NCBI GenBank assembly: GCA_040388625.1 | Contig: JAZKBK010000005.1 | Span: 285,478 to 349,477, forward strand | Reading direction: 5' to 3' | DNA from: Gemmatimonadota bacterium | Lineage (GTDB): Bacteria > Gemmatimonadota > Gemmatimonadetes > Gemmatimonadales > Gemmatimonadaceae | DNA: 64,000 nt | In this document: one piece after another, positions 9,959 through 19,700 of the stretch | Numbering within the stretch: position 1 is the first letter of the stretch | Layout: every line of letters begins with the position of its first letter | The notes under the pieces: model-generated | Told to the model about the DNA's origin: nothing | The model's database searches: none | The model's input: only the letters and a program-made list of their open reading frames with translations | Program-made: the position numbers and the translations under genes

Positions 9959-10860
9959 GGTTTGGTTGTCGGTTCGCCGGACGCCTTGAGGCGTACGTGT
10001 CGGGGGCGAGGTCTGCCGTGGATGAGTGTCAGCGACGGCTTGGCTTCTTCCGGGGGATTGCGTGGAGTGCTGGACCTCTGACGTGTCTTGCGTTCCGTCA
10101 GGCGCAGTGCGAGTACATCCGCCGCCTCGGCGACTCTGAGCGGTCGAGTGCGAAGTTTGCCGGTCGTGGTGTCGAGCAGCAGCGTGAACTGTGCGTCCAT
10201 CGTTCGATGCGACTTGTATCCAAGCAGCGACGCAATGGTCGTGAACGGGATGCGAGATCTGGTGATGGCCCTGTATGCTGACGTGAGGTGCGTCGCTTCG
10301 ACCATTCTTCTCGTCGACACGAAGCCGGCTTCGGCGATATAGCGATCCATGGTGCGCCGCGGCAGCGATACTGCTGCCGACAGCGCGTCGGGCGAATCGG
10401 GTCCATCGCCGGTGCGGAACATCGCGACCAGTCTCTCACGGATCGCAGCTGGGAGGAGATTGAGGTTGCCATCCAGTCTCGACAGGAGCGCGGCGCAGAA
10501 CTCTGCGTCAGGCGTGAGAAGGACAGCGCGTTCCAGCAACGAGCGCTCGTTTGCAGTACCGCGGAAGACGAAGCGGGCGGGAGTCCGTTGCGCCAGGATC
10601 ACGGAGCTTTCGAGCGCAGCCGTGCTCACGGAGCTGAAGGCGACGACGGGCCGGGGAAATTGCGCGATGCTTGCTGCTATCGACTGCGCGATGCCCGGAG
10701 TGACGAGTGCCGGATCCAGTACCAGGCAGTCGTCACTCGGAAGCGCCAGCGCGGCGAGGAGCTGGCGCGTGTCTGGAATGGACTCGACGACACCGTGTCC
10801 ACCGACGGCTGCGTACACGTAGCCCATCCCCTGTGGTGCCAGAAATGCGATGTATCTCAA
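9955..10860 (-). CDS. AraC-like regulator, first gene of a three-gene operon
   Basis: A 301-residue protein with the same plan as the regulator at the other end of the operon: an N-terminal receiver-like domain (DDCLVLDPALV..FPRPVVAFSSVST) and a C-terminal AraC-type segment (SAAVSLPRRTMDRYIAEAG, then FTTIASLLGYKSHRTMDAQF). The tail after residue about 245 is basic and low in structure. The start shown is a TTG at 10860; an ATG at 10827 is possible. The stop overlaps the start of the TPR gene (ATGA). The region before it (10861-10957) must carry the operon promoter, but I see no clear consensus boxes. Confidence 0.7.
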   Translation of the reverse strand: MRYIAFLAPQGMGYVYAAVGGHGVVESIPDTRQLLAALALPSDDCLVLDPALVTPGIAQSIAASIAQFPRPVVAFSSVSTAALESSVILAQRTPARFVFRGTANERSLLERAVLLTPDAEFCAALLSRLDGNLNLLPAAIRERLVAMFRTGDGPDSPDALSAAVSLPRRTMDRYIAEAGFVSTRRMVEATHLTSAYRAITRSRIPFTTIASLLGYKSHRTMDAQFTLLLDTTTGKLRTRPLRVAEAADVLALRLTERKTRQRSSTPRNPPEEAKPSLTLIHGRPRPRHVRLKASGEPTTKP

Positions 10861-10957
10861 TTCGGCCCCGTTGATGCAACTGCTGTCCGCGACATGGAAC
10901 TCCTTCCCGAGCGACGAGAACCTTCAATAAGGTAGCGTCCGCCGGGTGCCGGGGAAA

Positions 10958-10993
10958 TGCGATTTCCGGCCAACCACTGCGATTTCCGGCCAA
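10958..10993 (+). repeat. Left terminal inverted repeat
   Basis: Two direct copies of TGCGATTTCCGGCCAA (10958-10973 and 10978-10993) separated by four bases. The second copy forms a 10-bp hairpin stem with CCGGAAATCG at 10995-11004 (loop CCAAA). Confidence 0.75.
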
Positions 10994-11083
10994 ACCGGAA
11001 ATCGGGGCAGATTGGTCCGGATTTGACCCAGCGCCGACAGGCATTTGAGGACTTGCCGGCGCCGGATCAGGGTACGGTTCCCC

Positions 11084-11272
11084 CTATGGGAGCGCGACCT
11101 TCACGATGGTGGCAGACTGGGAAGTGCTGTCGGTACCGCAGTGATCCCAGCCCTGGGTTCCACCGCCGCTGCACAGGGCGTTGGAGCGGGGGGCTGTGGG
11201 TTCTGCGCAAGCGACAGCGAGCGCTGCTAGGGCTGCACCAAGGATGGCGATGTATCTGGTGGTACTGCGCAC
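11084..11272 (-). CDS. Small lipoprotein inside the inverted-repeat element
   Basis: A 62-residue protein with a lipoprotein signal (IAILGAALAALAV) and lipobox AVAC (Cys22), followed by EPTAPRSN and a short mature part containing CSGGGTQGWDHCG, whose two cysteines could pair. The start is a GTG preceded by GGAG at a five-base spacing, a good ribosome site, which makes this more credible than other short frames here. The function is unknown. It is the only gene between the two inverted repeats and would travel with them as a passenger. Confidence 0.6.
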   Translation of the reverse strand: MRSTTRYIAILGAALAALAVACAEPTAPRSNALCSGGGTQGWDHCGTDSTSQSATIVKVALP

Positions 11273-11608
11273 ATTATCTCCGGCAAGGGGGTTGAGCAGG
11301 GAGATTACAGGGAGTTTTCACAGTGCGAAATGCGCGTTTGCGCCATTTAGCTGCGCTTTTGTGCGGGTCGCCACAATTGGCCGGAAATCGCAGTCCGTGG
11401 CCGGAATGCGCACTTGTCCGATCGCTGTCGGCGAGCAAATGTATGAGGTATGGCTGCGCTATGCGGAATCAACCGGGTAACGGCATGTGGCATCGCTCGA
11501 ACAATGAACTCAGCCAAGCGCCTTAAAAAATGGGCGGCGTCACATGCCAATCCCCGCCTTCCAGGCCGGATCCTCACCACTTTCCATCAGCATCGTACAC
11601 GATAAGTC
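11273..11608. other. Gene-free stretch with the right inverted repeat
   Basis: It holds the promoter side of the small lipoprotein gene, the right inverted repeat, and about 200 bases without a credible frame, RNA fold or terminator. Confidence 0.5.
11377..11412 (-). repeat. Right terminal inverted repeat
   Basis: The reverse complement reads TGCGCATTCCGGCCA, three intervening bases, then ACTGCGATTTCCGGCCAA, matching the left end at 31 of 36 positions. The outer block is more diverged than the inner one. Confidence 0.75.
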
Positions 11609-11830
11609 ATGCTCGACTCAGTTGTTACGTTTGATGTCGCCTCCCGGGTACGCGAGCTCGAGCTATCGATCGCTCGGCGCGTTCGGCAGGAGCTGCGGCC
11701 CTACATTCGCGACGAGGCGCAACTGGAGCGCGCCACGAGTGAAGTCCTGATGATCAGCAGGGACTACGCTGGATCCTTCCATGCGATCAATGATCGGGCG
11801 CGCATAAGGCGGGAGCGGGACGCGGAGTAG
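11609..11830 (+). CDS. Small hypothetical protein, charged and helical
   Basis: A 73-residue frame beginning with ATG. The product is rich in Arg and Glu with long amphipathic stretches (VRELELSIARRVRQELRPYI; SFHAINDRARIRRERDAE), and third codon positions are mostly G or C, like the neighbouring genes. No family is recognised and no clear ribosome site is seen. It stands alone between the inverted-repeat element and a metallo-hydrolase gene. Confidence 0.45.
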   Translation: MLDSVVTFDVASRVRELELSIARRVRQELRPYIRDEAQLERATSEVLMISRDYAGSFHAINDRARIRRERDAE

Positions 11831-11948
11831 ACTGCCACACGGAACGGGTGGTCCACCGCCGGCCGAGGCTGTGCCCGAGCGGGTTCCTGCGCCGGTGTAT
11901 CCTGCGCACTGACTGTGTCATTGGCGATCCACACGTGAATCCGTGATC

Positions 11949-12905
11949 ATGTTCAATCGAATTCCAATTGCAGCACTCATCGCCGGCTGCTTCATGATCG
12001 CGTGGGCACCGGCGACTGTCGATGCGCGCAACACGCCGGCACGAAGCGGCGTCGCAGCTCGATCTGCGAGCGCTGACAGCACGGTCGTCGTGATGCTTGG
12101 CGTCGGAATGCCGAGGCCCGATCCGGATGCCTCCGGTCCAGCGACTGCGGTCCTCGTTGGCTCCCGTGTTTTTCTCTTCGACGCCGGTCCGGGAATCATG
12201 CGGAGGATGGCAGCAGCGCACCTTCCGATTAATGGTGTAACGGCGCTGTTCATCACCCATCTGCACAGCGATCATACGCTCGGACTGCCGGACCTGATCT
12301 TCACGTCATGGGTGATGGGGCGAAGGAACGCACTCGAAGCTTACGGGCCGCACGGATTGCAGGAGATGACCACGCACATTCTGGAAGCGTGGAAGGTCGA
12401 CGAAGATGTTCGCACCAATGGACTGGAGCACGAACCGGCCAGTGGCTACGCGGTGAACGTGCACGAGATCCAGCCGGGTGTCGTTTACGACAGCGGTGGC
12501 GTGCGCATCACGGCGATCCCGGTACTGCACGGTAGTCTAAAGGAAGCGTACGCATATCGGATCGACACGCCCACGCGCTCGGTAGTGATTTCGGGTGACA
12601 CGCGACCGTCGGACGCACTGATTGCTGCTTCGCGAGACGTGGATGTGCTGGTGCATGAAGTGTATTCGGCGGCGAAGCTCGCGCCCGAGAAGCGGCCCGG
12701 GGGTGACGACTGGCCGCGCTACATGCACGAGTTCCACACGTCCGACGTGGAGCTCGGGAAGATCGCCGCGGAGGCGGAGCCCAAGCTGCTGGTGCTCACC
12801 CACATCATAAGAATGGGAAGCAGCGACGAGGATCTGATTCGCGCGATACGCGCTGGCGGATTCGGTGGCAGGATCGTCGTCGGCCGGGATCTGGCACGGT
12901 ACTAG
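11949..12905 (+). CDS. Secreted metallo-beta-lactamase-fold hydrolase
   Basis: A 318-residue protein with a signal peptide cleaved about residue 27 (after ATVDA). The zinc motif is THLHSDH (H104, H106, D108, H109), followed by ITAIPVLHGS, VVISGDTRPS (bridging Asp) and a late VLTHI, the arrangement of RNase Z/arylsulfatase-like family members. The substrate is unknown; the export signal argues against tRNA processing and for a periplasmic esterase, sulfatase or lactonase role. The ATG at 11949 was preferred to the GTG at 11943. A hairpin follows the stop. Confidence 0.85.
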   Translation: MFNRIPIAALIAGCFMIAWAPATVDARNTPARSGVAARSASADSTVVVMLGVGMPRPDPDASGPATAVLVGSRVFLFDAGPGIMRRMAAAHLPINGVTALFITHLHSDHTLGLPDLIFTSWVMGRRNALEAYGPHGLQEMTTHILEAWKVDEDVRTNGLEHEPASGYAVNVHEIQPGVVYDSGGVRITAIPVLHGSLKEAYAYRIDTPTRSVVISGDTRPSDALIAASRDVDVLVHEVYSAAKLAPEKRPGGDDWPRYMHEFHTSDVELGKIAAEAEPKLLVLTHIIRMGSSDEDLIRAIRAGGFGGRIVVGRDLARY

Positions 12906-12923
12906 AGTCGGTCAAAGGTACCG

Positions 12924-12943
12924 GGGCGTCGTGCTCGACGCCC
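12924..12943 (+). terminator. Hairpin after the metallo-hydrolase gene
   Basis: GGGCGTCG-tgct-CGACGCCC is a perfect 8-bp stem 18 bases after the stop codon. It has no T-run and so is a probable but not certain terminator. Confidence 0.5.
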
Positions 12944-13139
12944 GTGGTGTGGGCTGCCTGCAGGGCGTGCATCGCCTTGCTGTTTCAATGCGGAACAGGC
13001 ACCGACGGGGCTCTCCGCACCGGGTTTTGCAATTACTGCGAAAGAAATAATACGCGCTGTCCAGTCCCAGCGTTGTAATTCTTAATGCACGTCGACGGCG
13101 GGGGGGTTGGATTCGGAATAGTAAATATTTTATCCGATC

Positions 13140-13167
13140 TTGACACCCAGAGGCCCACCTTTATGTT
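13140..13167 (+). promoter_or_regulatory. Sigma70-type promoter of the amidohydrolase-S9-SusCD operon
   Basis: TTGACA (13140-13145), a 16-base spacer and TATGTT (13162-13167), about 57 bases before the ATG at 13224, just after an AT-rich patch. Confidence 0.55.
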
Positions 13168-13223
13168 CGCTTGAGATCGCTGGCCAGTCCATCCGCGCAT
13201 GGCCAGCACAGTACAGCGACCCA

Positions 13224-14660
13224 ATGAAGATGAAGCGCCTCGCACTGTTGTTTCTGTCTCTCGTTACCGCGGGTCTTGCGCCCGCGCAGAATGCGCCTCG
13301 AGAGCGTGACGTACTCGTAACTGGCGGCTGGCTGTTCGCATCGACAGGTAACCAGCGAGTTCGCAACCCCGGCATTCTCATTCGCGCGGGCAAGTTCCTG
13401 CGCGTCGGCGGTGACCTCTCGATAGCCGGTGCTGACGCCGAGCGCGTTCAGCTGGCAGATACGGAAACGGTGATTCCCGGCCTTTTCGATCTGCACGCGC
13501 ACTACGCGATGGATCTGTTCAACGCGGGGCGCAAGGACGAGACGACTGCGTATCCATCGCTCTTTCTCGCCAACGGTGTGACATCAACGTGGCCCGCGGG
13601 CGAGATGAAGCCGGACTCGATGATGGCGCTGCGCATCAGGATCGATCGTGGATTGGAGCCGGGCCCTCGGCTGCTGAATTCAGGACCGTACTTCGGGACC
13701 GCGCGGCCCGGTTGGGACAGCAACATATCGGTCGACTCGATCTACTCCGAGGTGGATTACTGGGCCGAGCACGGAGTGCGCGGATTCAAGGCAAAAGGGA
13801 TAAAGCCCTATCAGCTACGCGCGCTGATCGAGCGTGCGCATCAGCATGGGCTTACGGTGACTGGCCACCTTGATTCCGGATTCGGTGAGTCGGTCAATCC
13901 GCGCGACGCGATCCTGATGGGAATCGATCGCATCGAGCACTTCATGGGCGGCGACGCGTTCACGCCGGATCGCTCCGCGTACGCGTCGTACGAGCACATG
14001 ACCTTCGACACGCCTGCGTTCAAGCGGATCGCCGCGCTGTACAAGACGCAACACGTCTATTTCGACGCGACGTTGAGTGCGTACGGTTACTACGGCAAGA
14101 AGGATCCCGTAGTCTACACCTACTACACGGATGAAGAGCGCTTCCTCACGCCGTACATGCGCTCCGTGATTGCCGCGCGGCCGCCACGCCCGGTGAATCA
14201 GCAGTTCGAGAACATCTACTGGACCAAGCGCAAGGAAGTGAAGGCGTTCTACGACGCGGGCGGCGGCGATCTCATCACGCTCGGCACCGATCATCCGAGC
14301 TGGGGAGAATTCTTTACGCCGTTCGCGGTGAACAGGGAATTGCTGTCGCTCTCGCTGTCGGGCATTCCGAACGCGGCCGTGCTGCGCATCGCGACCATCA
14401 ACAGTGCGCGCGCGATTGGGCTTGGCGACAGACTTGGATCGATCGAAGCGGGGAAATGGGCTGATCTGGTGGTCGTGCGCGGGGATCCGCTGGCCGACAT
14501 TCGCCGAGTCAGATTGCCGCGACTGGTGATCAAAGCCGGGAAGATTTACGACCCGCAAGCGTTGATGAAGTCGGTAGAGGGAAAGATCGGACCGGCGAGT
14601 GCCGCCGATACCGCCGTCTGGGCACCAACCCCACGCCAACCACGCCGCCCTGGACGCTGA
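13224..14660 (+). CDS. Secreted amidohydrolase-superfamily enzyme
   Basis: A 478-residue protein with a signal peptide (KRLALLFLSLVTAGLAPAQ). Metal ligands of the amidohydrolase barrel are visible: HAH in LFDLHAHYAMD, His in TVTGHLDSG, His in DRIEHFMGG and Asp in LGTDHPS. The C-terminal composite domain is of the usual type (IGLGDRLGSIEAGKWADLVVVRGDPLADI). Imidazolonepropionase-, prolidase- and dipeptidase-like enzymes belong here; the exact reaction is not readable. It is the first gene after a good promoter and is followed, 31 bases on, by an S9 peptidase. The ATG at 13224 was chosen because it starts the signal peptide. Confidence 0.88.
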   Translation: MKMKRLALLFLSLVTAGLAPAQNAPRERDVLVTGGWLFASTGNQRVRNPGILIRAGKFLRVGGDLSIAGADAERVQLADTETVIPGLFDLHAHYAMDLFNAGRKDETTAYPSLFLANGVTSTWPAGEMKPDSMMALRIRIDRGLEPGPRLLNSGPYFGTARPGWDSNISVDSIYSEVDYWAEHGVRGFKAKGIKPYQLRALIERAHQHGLTVTGHLDSGFGESVNPRDAILMGIDRIEHFMGGDAFTPDRSAYASYEHMTFDTPAFKRIAALYKTQHVYFDATLSAYGYYGKKDPVVYTYYTDEERFLTPYMRSVIAARPPRPVNQQFENIYWTKRKEVKAFYDAGGGDLITLGTDHPSWGEFFTPFAVNRELLSLSLSGIPNAAVLRIATINSARAIGLGDRLGSIEAGKWADLVVVRGDPLADIRRVRLPRLVIKAGKIYDPQALMKSVEGKIGPASAADTAVWAPTPRQPRRPGR

Positions 14661-14691
14661 GGGCAGTCGATTCAACCAGGGCAGTTACAAC

Positions 14692-16731
14692 ATGAGATTC
14701 ATCGCTCGATCCGTAGCCGTCGCGGCCGTCATGGTCGCGACCACTGCGGTGTCGCTCACAGCGCAACAGGCGCCGGGGCTTGCCAGCACGGACATCTCGG
14801 CGCTGCGCGGTCTTGGAGATGTTCAGGTTTCGCCGGATGGGAGGCATGTTGCGTACGCGGTAACGCGACGCGATACGCCTGGCAGGCCGCGTAGCGAGAC
14901 GTGGATTCGCGATCTCGCGACGCACGCCGAGTCGCGGCTTGGCACCGACGCAACGGGCGCATCGAGTCCACGATGGTCGCCGGATGGCAGCGCGATCGCA
15001 TTCTTCGGCCGCGTCGGCGACAGCAGTGGAGTAGCAATCGCGAACGCGGATGGGAGCGACATTCGATTCATCGCTTCCGTGAAGGGCACCAATCACGTTC
15101 TTCCGTCGATCGGGGAGCGACTCACATGGTCGCCGGACGGACACCGGCTTGCATTCATATCGAGCACGCCGGGCCCGGAGGTCGATGCGAACGGTGACCC
15201 GATGGTCATCACGCGGTATTCGTACAAGCCGACAGCGAGTGAGGGGCTGACGCGCTTCAACGACAATCGCCGTCTGCACATCTTCGTCGCCGACCTTGCT
15301 ACGAAGCACGTGAGGCAGCTTACGACCGGCAACTACTACGAGCACAGCATCGAGTGGTCGCCATCGGGTGCGGAGATCATGTTCGTGTCGAACCACGGTG
15401 CCGATCCGGATCGTGTCTTCAACTATGACGTGTTCGCGGTCAACGTGGCGTCCGGTGCGCAGCGCCAGATCACGAAGACTGCGTCGCCCGAATATCAGCC
15501 TGTGTGGTCGCCCGACGGCCGTCGCATCGCCTACCTTGGCACCAAGCGTTCGCTGACGTCGTCCGAGACGACCATGGAGGACACGCACGTCTGGGTGATG
15601 AACGCCGACGGATCGAATCGCCGGGAGGTTGGGCTATCCGTCGATAATCGTCAACGTGCACCGCGGTGGTCTCGCGATGGTACGTCGCTCTACACGGTGG
15701 TGCAGGTGCACGGCGACAGCAAACTGTATCGCATTCCCGTGGATGGTGGCTCGCCGCACGTAGTGGTGGGCGATGAGGGCCAGATCGGATCGTGGTCGCT
15801 CATGTCGGACGGCGGGCTGATCTATGCCTTCGCCTCGCCGGCCGAGCCGGCGATGCTTCGCGAGATGAACGCATCGGGTGTTGCTCACGACATCGTTCGG
15901 CTCAACACTGCACTACTCGCGAAACGCCGTGTCGCACCGGTCGAGCGCTTCACGTTCAGGTCGCGCGACGGGCTTCAGGTCGAGGCGTATTTCACCGCGC
16001 CGCTGGATCGCACAGCCAATTCGAAGTATCCGCTTATCGTGCAGATCCACGGCGGGCCGCATGGTGCGCAAGGATCGGCATTCAACGACAAGGCGCAGGT
16101 TTATGCCGCGCACGGCATGGCGTCGTTGATGGTGAACTACCGGGGCTCAACCGGATACGGCCAGAAGTTCGCGGATGCGATCTTCAAGGATCAGGATGGT
16201 CGCGAGGCAGAGGACGTGATGGCGGGTGTGGATGCCGCGCTCGCGCGTCATCCGTGGCTCGACTCCACGAGAATGGGAGTGGAGGGAACGAGCTACGGCG
16301 GACAACTGGCGGATTGGCTGGTCACGCGCACCAACCGCTTCGCGGCGGCGATCCCGACTGCCGGAATCGCGAATCTGATCAGCTTCAACTACATGTCGTA
16401 CTACCACGACTATCTGGCCGTGGAGTTCGGTGCGTACCCTCACGTGGGTGCGTTGATGGACACGTTGTGGAAGCGTAGCGCGCTGCGTTACGTCTCGCGC
16501 GTGAAGACGCCGGTGATGCTGGTGCACGGTGAGAACGACAACGACGTGCCGATTGCGGAGGCGGAACAGTTCTACATAGCACTGAAGGATGTCGGTGTGC
16601 CTGTGGTGATGATTCGTTATCCGCGCGAAGGGCACGGAGTGCGTGAGACGAAGCACGTCATCGATTTCATCGACAGGAGTATCGCGTGGTACAACCGCTG
16701 GTTTTCTCATTCGGGCCCAAGGGAGGGTTGA
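14692..16731 (+). CDS. Secreted S9-family (prolyl oligopeptidase-like) peptidase
   Basis: A 679-residue protein with a signal peptide ending near SLTAQQ. Residues about 40-400 form a TolB/WD40-like beta-propeller with repeated VSPDGRHVAY, WSPDGSAIAF, WSPDGHRLAF and WSPDGRRIAY blades. The C-terminal alpha/beta hydrolase has HGGPHG (oxyanion), GTSYGG (nucleophile Ser), HGENDNDVP (Asp) and EGHG (His), as in dipeptidyl/acylaminoacyl peptidases. The propeller gates access, so substrates are oligopeptides. Its TGA overlaps the ATG of the SusC-like receptor (TGATG), so peptide cleavage and uptake are translationally coupled. Confidence 0.93.
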   Translation: MRFIARSVAVAAVMVATTAVSLTAQQAPGLASTDISALRGLGDVQVSPDGRHVAYAVTRRDTPGRPRSETWIRDLATHAESRLGTDATGASSPRWSPDGSAIAFFGRVGDSSGVAIANADGSDIRFIASVKGTNHVLPSIGERLTWSPDGHRLAFISSTPGPEVDANGDPMVITRYSYKPTASEGLTRFNDNRRLHIFVADLATKHVRQLTTGNYYEHSIEWSPSGAEIMFVSNHGADPDRVFNYDVFAVNVASGAQRQITKTASPEYQPVWSPDGRRIAYLGTKRSLTSSETTMEDTHVWVMNADGSNRREVGLSVDNRQRAPRWSRDGTSLYTVVQVHGDSKLYRIPVDGGSPHVVVGDEGQIGSWSLMSDGGLIYAFASPAEPAMLREMNASGVAHDIVRLNTALLAKRRVAPVERFTFRSRDGLQVEAYFTAPLDRTANSKYPLIVQIHGGPHGAQGSAFNDKAQVYAAHGMASLMVNYRGSTGYGQKFADAIFKDQDGREAEDVMAGVDAALARHPWLDSTRMGVEGTSYGGQLADWLVTRTNRFAAAIPTAGIANLISFNYMSYYHDYLAVEFGAYPHVGALMDTLWKRSALRYVSRVKTPVMLVHGENDNDVPIAEAEQFYIALKDVGVPVVMIRYPREGHGVRETKHVIDFIDRSIAWYNRWFSHSGPREG

Positions 16732-19700
16732 TGTCGAAAAGATCAGGTAGCCGTTGGCTACTGTTCGCGTTGTTGTCGTTTACGGGGGTAGGCGTTGCCG
16801 GAGGTGTTGCTGCAGGCGTTGCGGGAGCACAGGCCGGCGTAGCGCCACAGGGAACTGCAACGATCACGGGAACAATTACCGACTCGGCGGGACATGCACC
16901 GATCGCCGGAGTTCAGGTCTCCGCGGGTCCGGCTGGCGTCACGTCAGGCACGACGATCAAAGGTGCGGTGACCGCGCCGAACGGACGATTCACGATCACC
17001 GGAGTCGCGCCCGGCGCGGTGACGGTTCGCGCACGCCTGCTCGGGTTTGCGCCGGTCACGAGGCAGGTTACCGCGACTGCGGGAAGTGTCACCACTGTCG
17101 ACATCGCGCTGATGCACCAGACCGCATTGCTCGATCAGGTCGTCGTGACAGGAACAGCCGGAGCGACGCAACGGCGCGCGGTCGGTAACGTGATCGAGAG
17201 CATAAAGGCAACCGACATCCTGACCGTCGCGCCAGTCACCACTGTCGGTCAGCTGGTGGAGGGTCGCACGCCGGGTCTCACGGTGCTGCCTTCATCCGGA
17301 CAGGTCGGTACCGGATCGCAGCTTCGCGTGCGTGGTGTGAGCAGTCTTTCGCTTACCAACGAGCCACTGATCTACATCGATGGCGTGCGCATGGACGGCA
17401 ACGCCAGTCGTGGTCCCTCACAGCGTGGTGGCATGGGCACCAGCGCACTCGACGACATCAATCCTGAAGACATCGAGAGCATCGAAGTCATCAAGGGGCC
17501 GGCGGCCGGTACGCTGTACGGCACCGAAGCATCGAACGGCGTGATTCAGATCATCACAAAGCGTGGCAGGAGCGGCAAGGCATCGTGGAACTTCAGCCAG
17601 CGACTGGGCACCAACTGGCTTGCGAATCCGGGAGGCCGGGCTGGCACTCTGTACGCAAAGGATCCGGCGACGCAGCAGCTCGACAGTGTCAACCTCTACC
17701 TCCACGAGGCACAGTCGGGCAACGGGCCGATCTTCACGAATGGAATGCTCGAAGGCACCAACCTGAGTCTGGCCGGCGGCTCGGACCTCGCCAGATACTT
17801 CACGTCGGTGAACTACGATGATGATGTCGGCGTCGTTCCATGGAACGTGGCCAAGAAGTTGGGCGCACGGGCGAATCTCGATCTGCTCGTCGGCAACAAG
17901 CTGAAGATCACGACAAACATGGCCTACCTGCGCAACAGGATCCGGCTCGCGCAGGGCGCGATCGACATCGATCCGTTCAGCAACCTGATCTGGGGCAATC
18001 CGCTCACGCTCGGCAAGGGCCAGCGCGGCTTCAATACATCGCCACCAGAAGAGTGGTCGACTGTGGAGAGCCACGCCGACGTCGATCGGACGACGTCGAA
18101 CCTGACTCTGAACTACACTCCGATCTCGTGGTTCACCAATCGCCTCATAGCTGGACTGGATGCGAGCACCGAGAACAACTGGGTGCTGTACCCGCGTCAG
18201 CCGAAGGGCAATCTCGACTTCCTGGGCAACAACGGTCTCGGCTCGAAGTCAGTCTCGCGCGCGTTGCACAATTTCATCACGCTAGACTACTCCGGCTCCG
18301 CCAAGTATCACCGCGGTGACAATCTCGACTTCACGAGCAGCATTGGATTGCAGTACTACCATCAGGATCTGAACACGATTACTGCCACAGGCTCCAACTT
18401 CCCGGCAATCCCGATCACGACTGTCAGTGGCGGAACGACGCGCACCGGCGCCGAGACGTATACGGGAAATGCGACGGTCGGTGTTTTCGGCCAGGAAGAG
18501 ATCGCATGGCGTAACCGCGTCTTCCTCACCGCCGCGCTGCGCGGAGACGACAACAGCGCGTTCGGAAAGCAGTTCAAGGCTGCGTACTATCCCAAGTTCA
18601 GCGGATCGTGGGTGATCGGCGAGGAGCCGTGGTTCCACTTGCCGCTCGTCAACAGTCTGCGGTTGCGCGCTGCGTACGGCGCGTCGGGCACACAGCCCGG
18701 TGCCTTCGATGCATCGCAGTTGTACGCACCATCGGTAGGCTACGCGGATCAGCCCGGTCTCGTACCGAGCGCATTCGGAAACCCTGCGCTGCGTCCGGAG
18801 CTGAGCAAGGAGCTCGAGATGGGCTTCGAGAGCACGATACTCGGCGGCAGCACGGACTTGAGCTACACGCACTATCATCGCAACATCACGGACGCGATCG
18901 TGAACTCGCCGCTTCCACCATCGACCGGTTTCCCGGGTTCGCAGATCGTGAACATCGGGCGCGTGACTGGCTGGGGTAATGAGCTCGCCATCAATACGCG
19001 GCTTATCACGCGCGACAAGTTCTCATGGGCGGTCGGCTCGTCGTACTCCAGGAACGGGAATCGCATCGAGGACATGGGCGGGATTCCGTTCATCACGATT
19101 GCCGGCGGTCAGGCACAGAATCGCGTCGGATTCGGGATCGGCGACATCTTCATGTACAAGGTTCTGTCTGCAACCATCGACTCGGCGGGCTTCGTCACGT
19201 CGGCGATGTGCGACGGCGGAACGGGCAAGCAGGGTCTCGAGATGGGCGGCAAGGCGGTTCCTTGCTCGTCCGCACCGCGTGTACGCTGGGGCCCGTCGCA
19301 GCCGACGTGGCAGCTCGGTGTGAATACGACGGTGACTCTGTTCAAGCGACTGACTCTATTCGCGTCGGCTGACGGTAACGGTGGCAACTATCAGTCTGAC
19401 ACGGAGATCCGTGCGCTGCACAACCTCGGACTCACCCGCGCCGTGATCAAGCGCGACGATCCAATTCTTCAGGAATACCGCGCCATCGAGAACGATGCGA
19501 CCGGTACGTTCCTCGCAAGCTTTGTCCGACTGCGTGAGCTCTCGGCGACGTACAACCTTCCGAATCGCTTTGCTGGCCGGATCGGTGCGAATGGCGGATC
19601 GTTCAGCCTGGCGATGCGCAACGTTGCGATGCTGTGGACCGGCGCGCAGGGTTGGAACACGTCACGTGACGGTCTCGTGTACGTGCCTGTCGCGAACCAG

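Larger units (their letters stand above)
10958..11412. mobile_element. 455-bp inverted-repeat element, probably a non-autonomous transposable element
   Basis: Two 36-bp ends, 10958-10993 and 11377-11412, are inverted copies matching at 31 of 36 positions. Each end holds two copies of a short block (TGCGATTTCCGGCCAA in the left end), and the left end is followed by a third, inverted copy. Repeated short blocks at both ends recall the multi-repeat ends of IS21-family elements; that assignment is inference. No transposase is present, and I see no convincing target-site duplication. The interior carries a small lipoprotein gene on the minus strand. Confidence 0.6.
12906..13223. other. Intergenic region before the peptidase-SusCD operon
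   Basis: It holds the hairpin at 12924, an unusually AT-rich patch around 13110-13135 (for example AGTAAATATTTTAT) and the promoter at 13140. I looked for a cobalamin riboswitch, common before TonB genes, and saw none. Confidence 0.6.

Noticed and set aside
10980-11004. Hairpin considered as a terminator for the small lipoprotein gene
   Set aside because: The 10-bp stem is made of the element's own terminal-repeat blocks and no T-run follows on either strand.
12906-13139. Cobalamin riboswitch before the TonB-linked operon
   Set aside because: No B12-box-like sequence or matching stem pattern is visible.
13815-15588. Long minus-strand frames opposite the amidohydrolase and S9 genes
   Set aside because: Shadows of genes with clear catalytic motifs on the plus strand.
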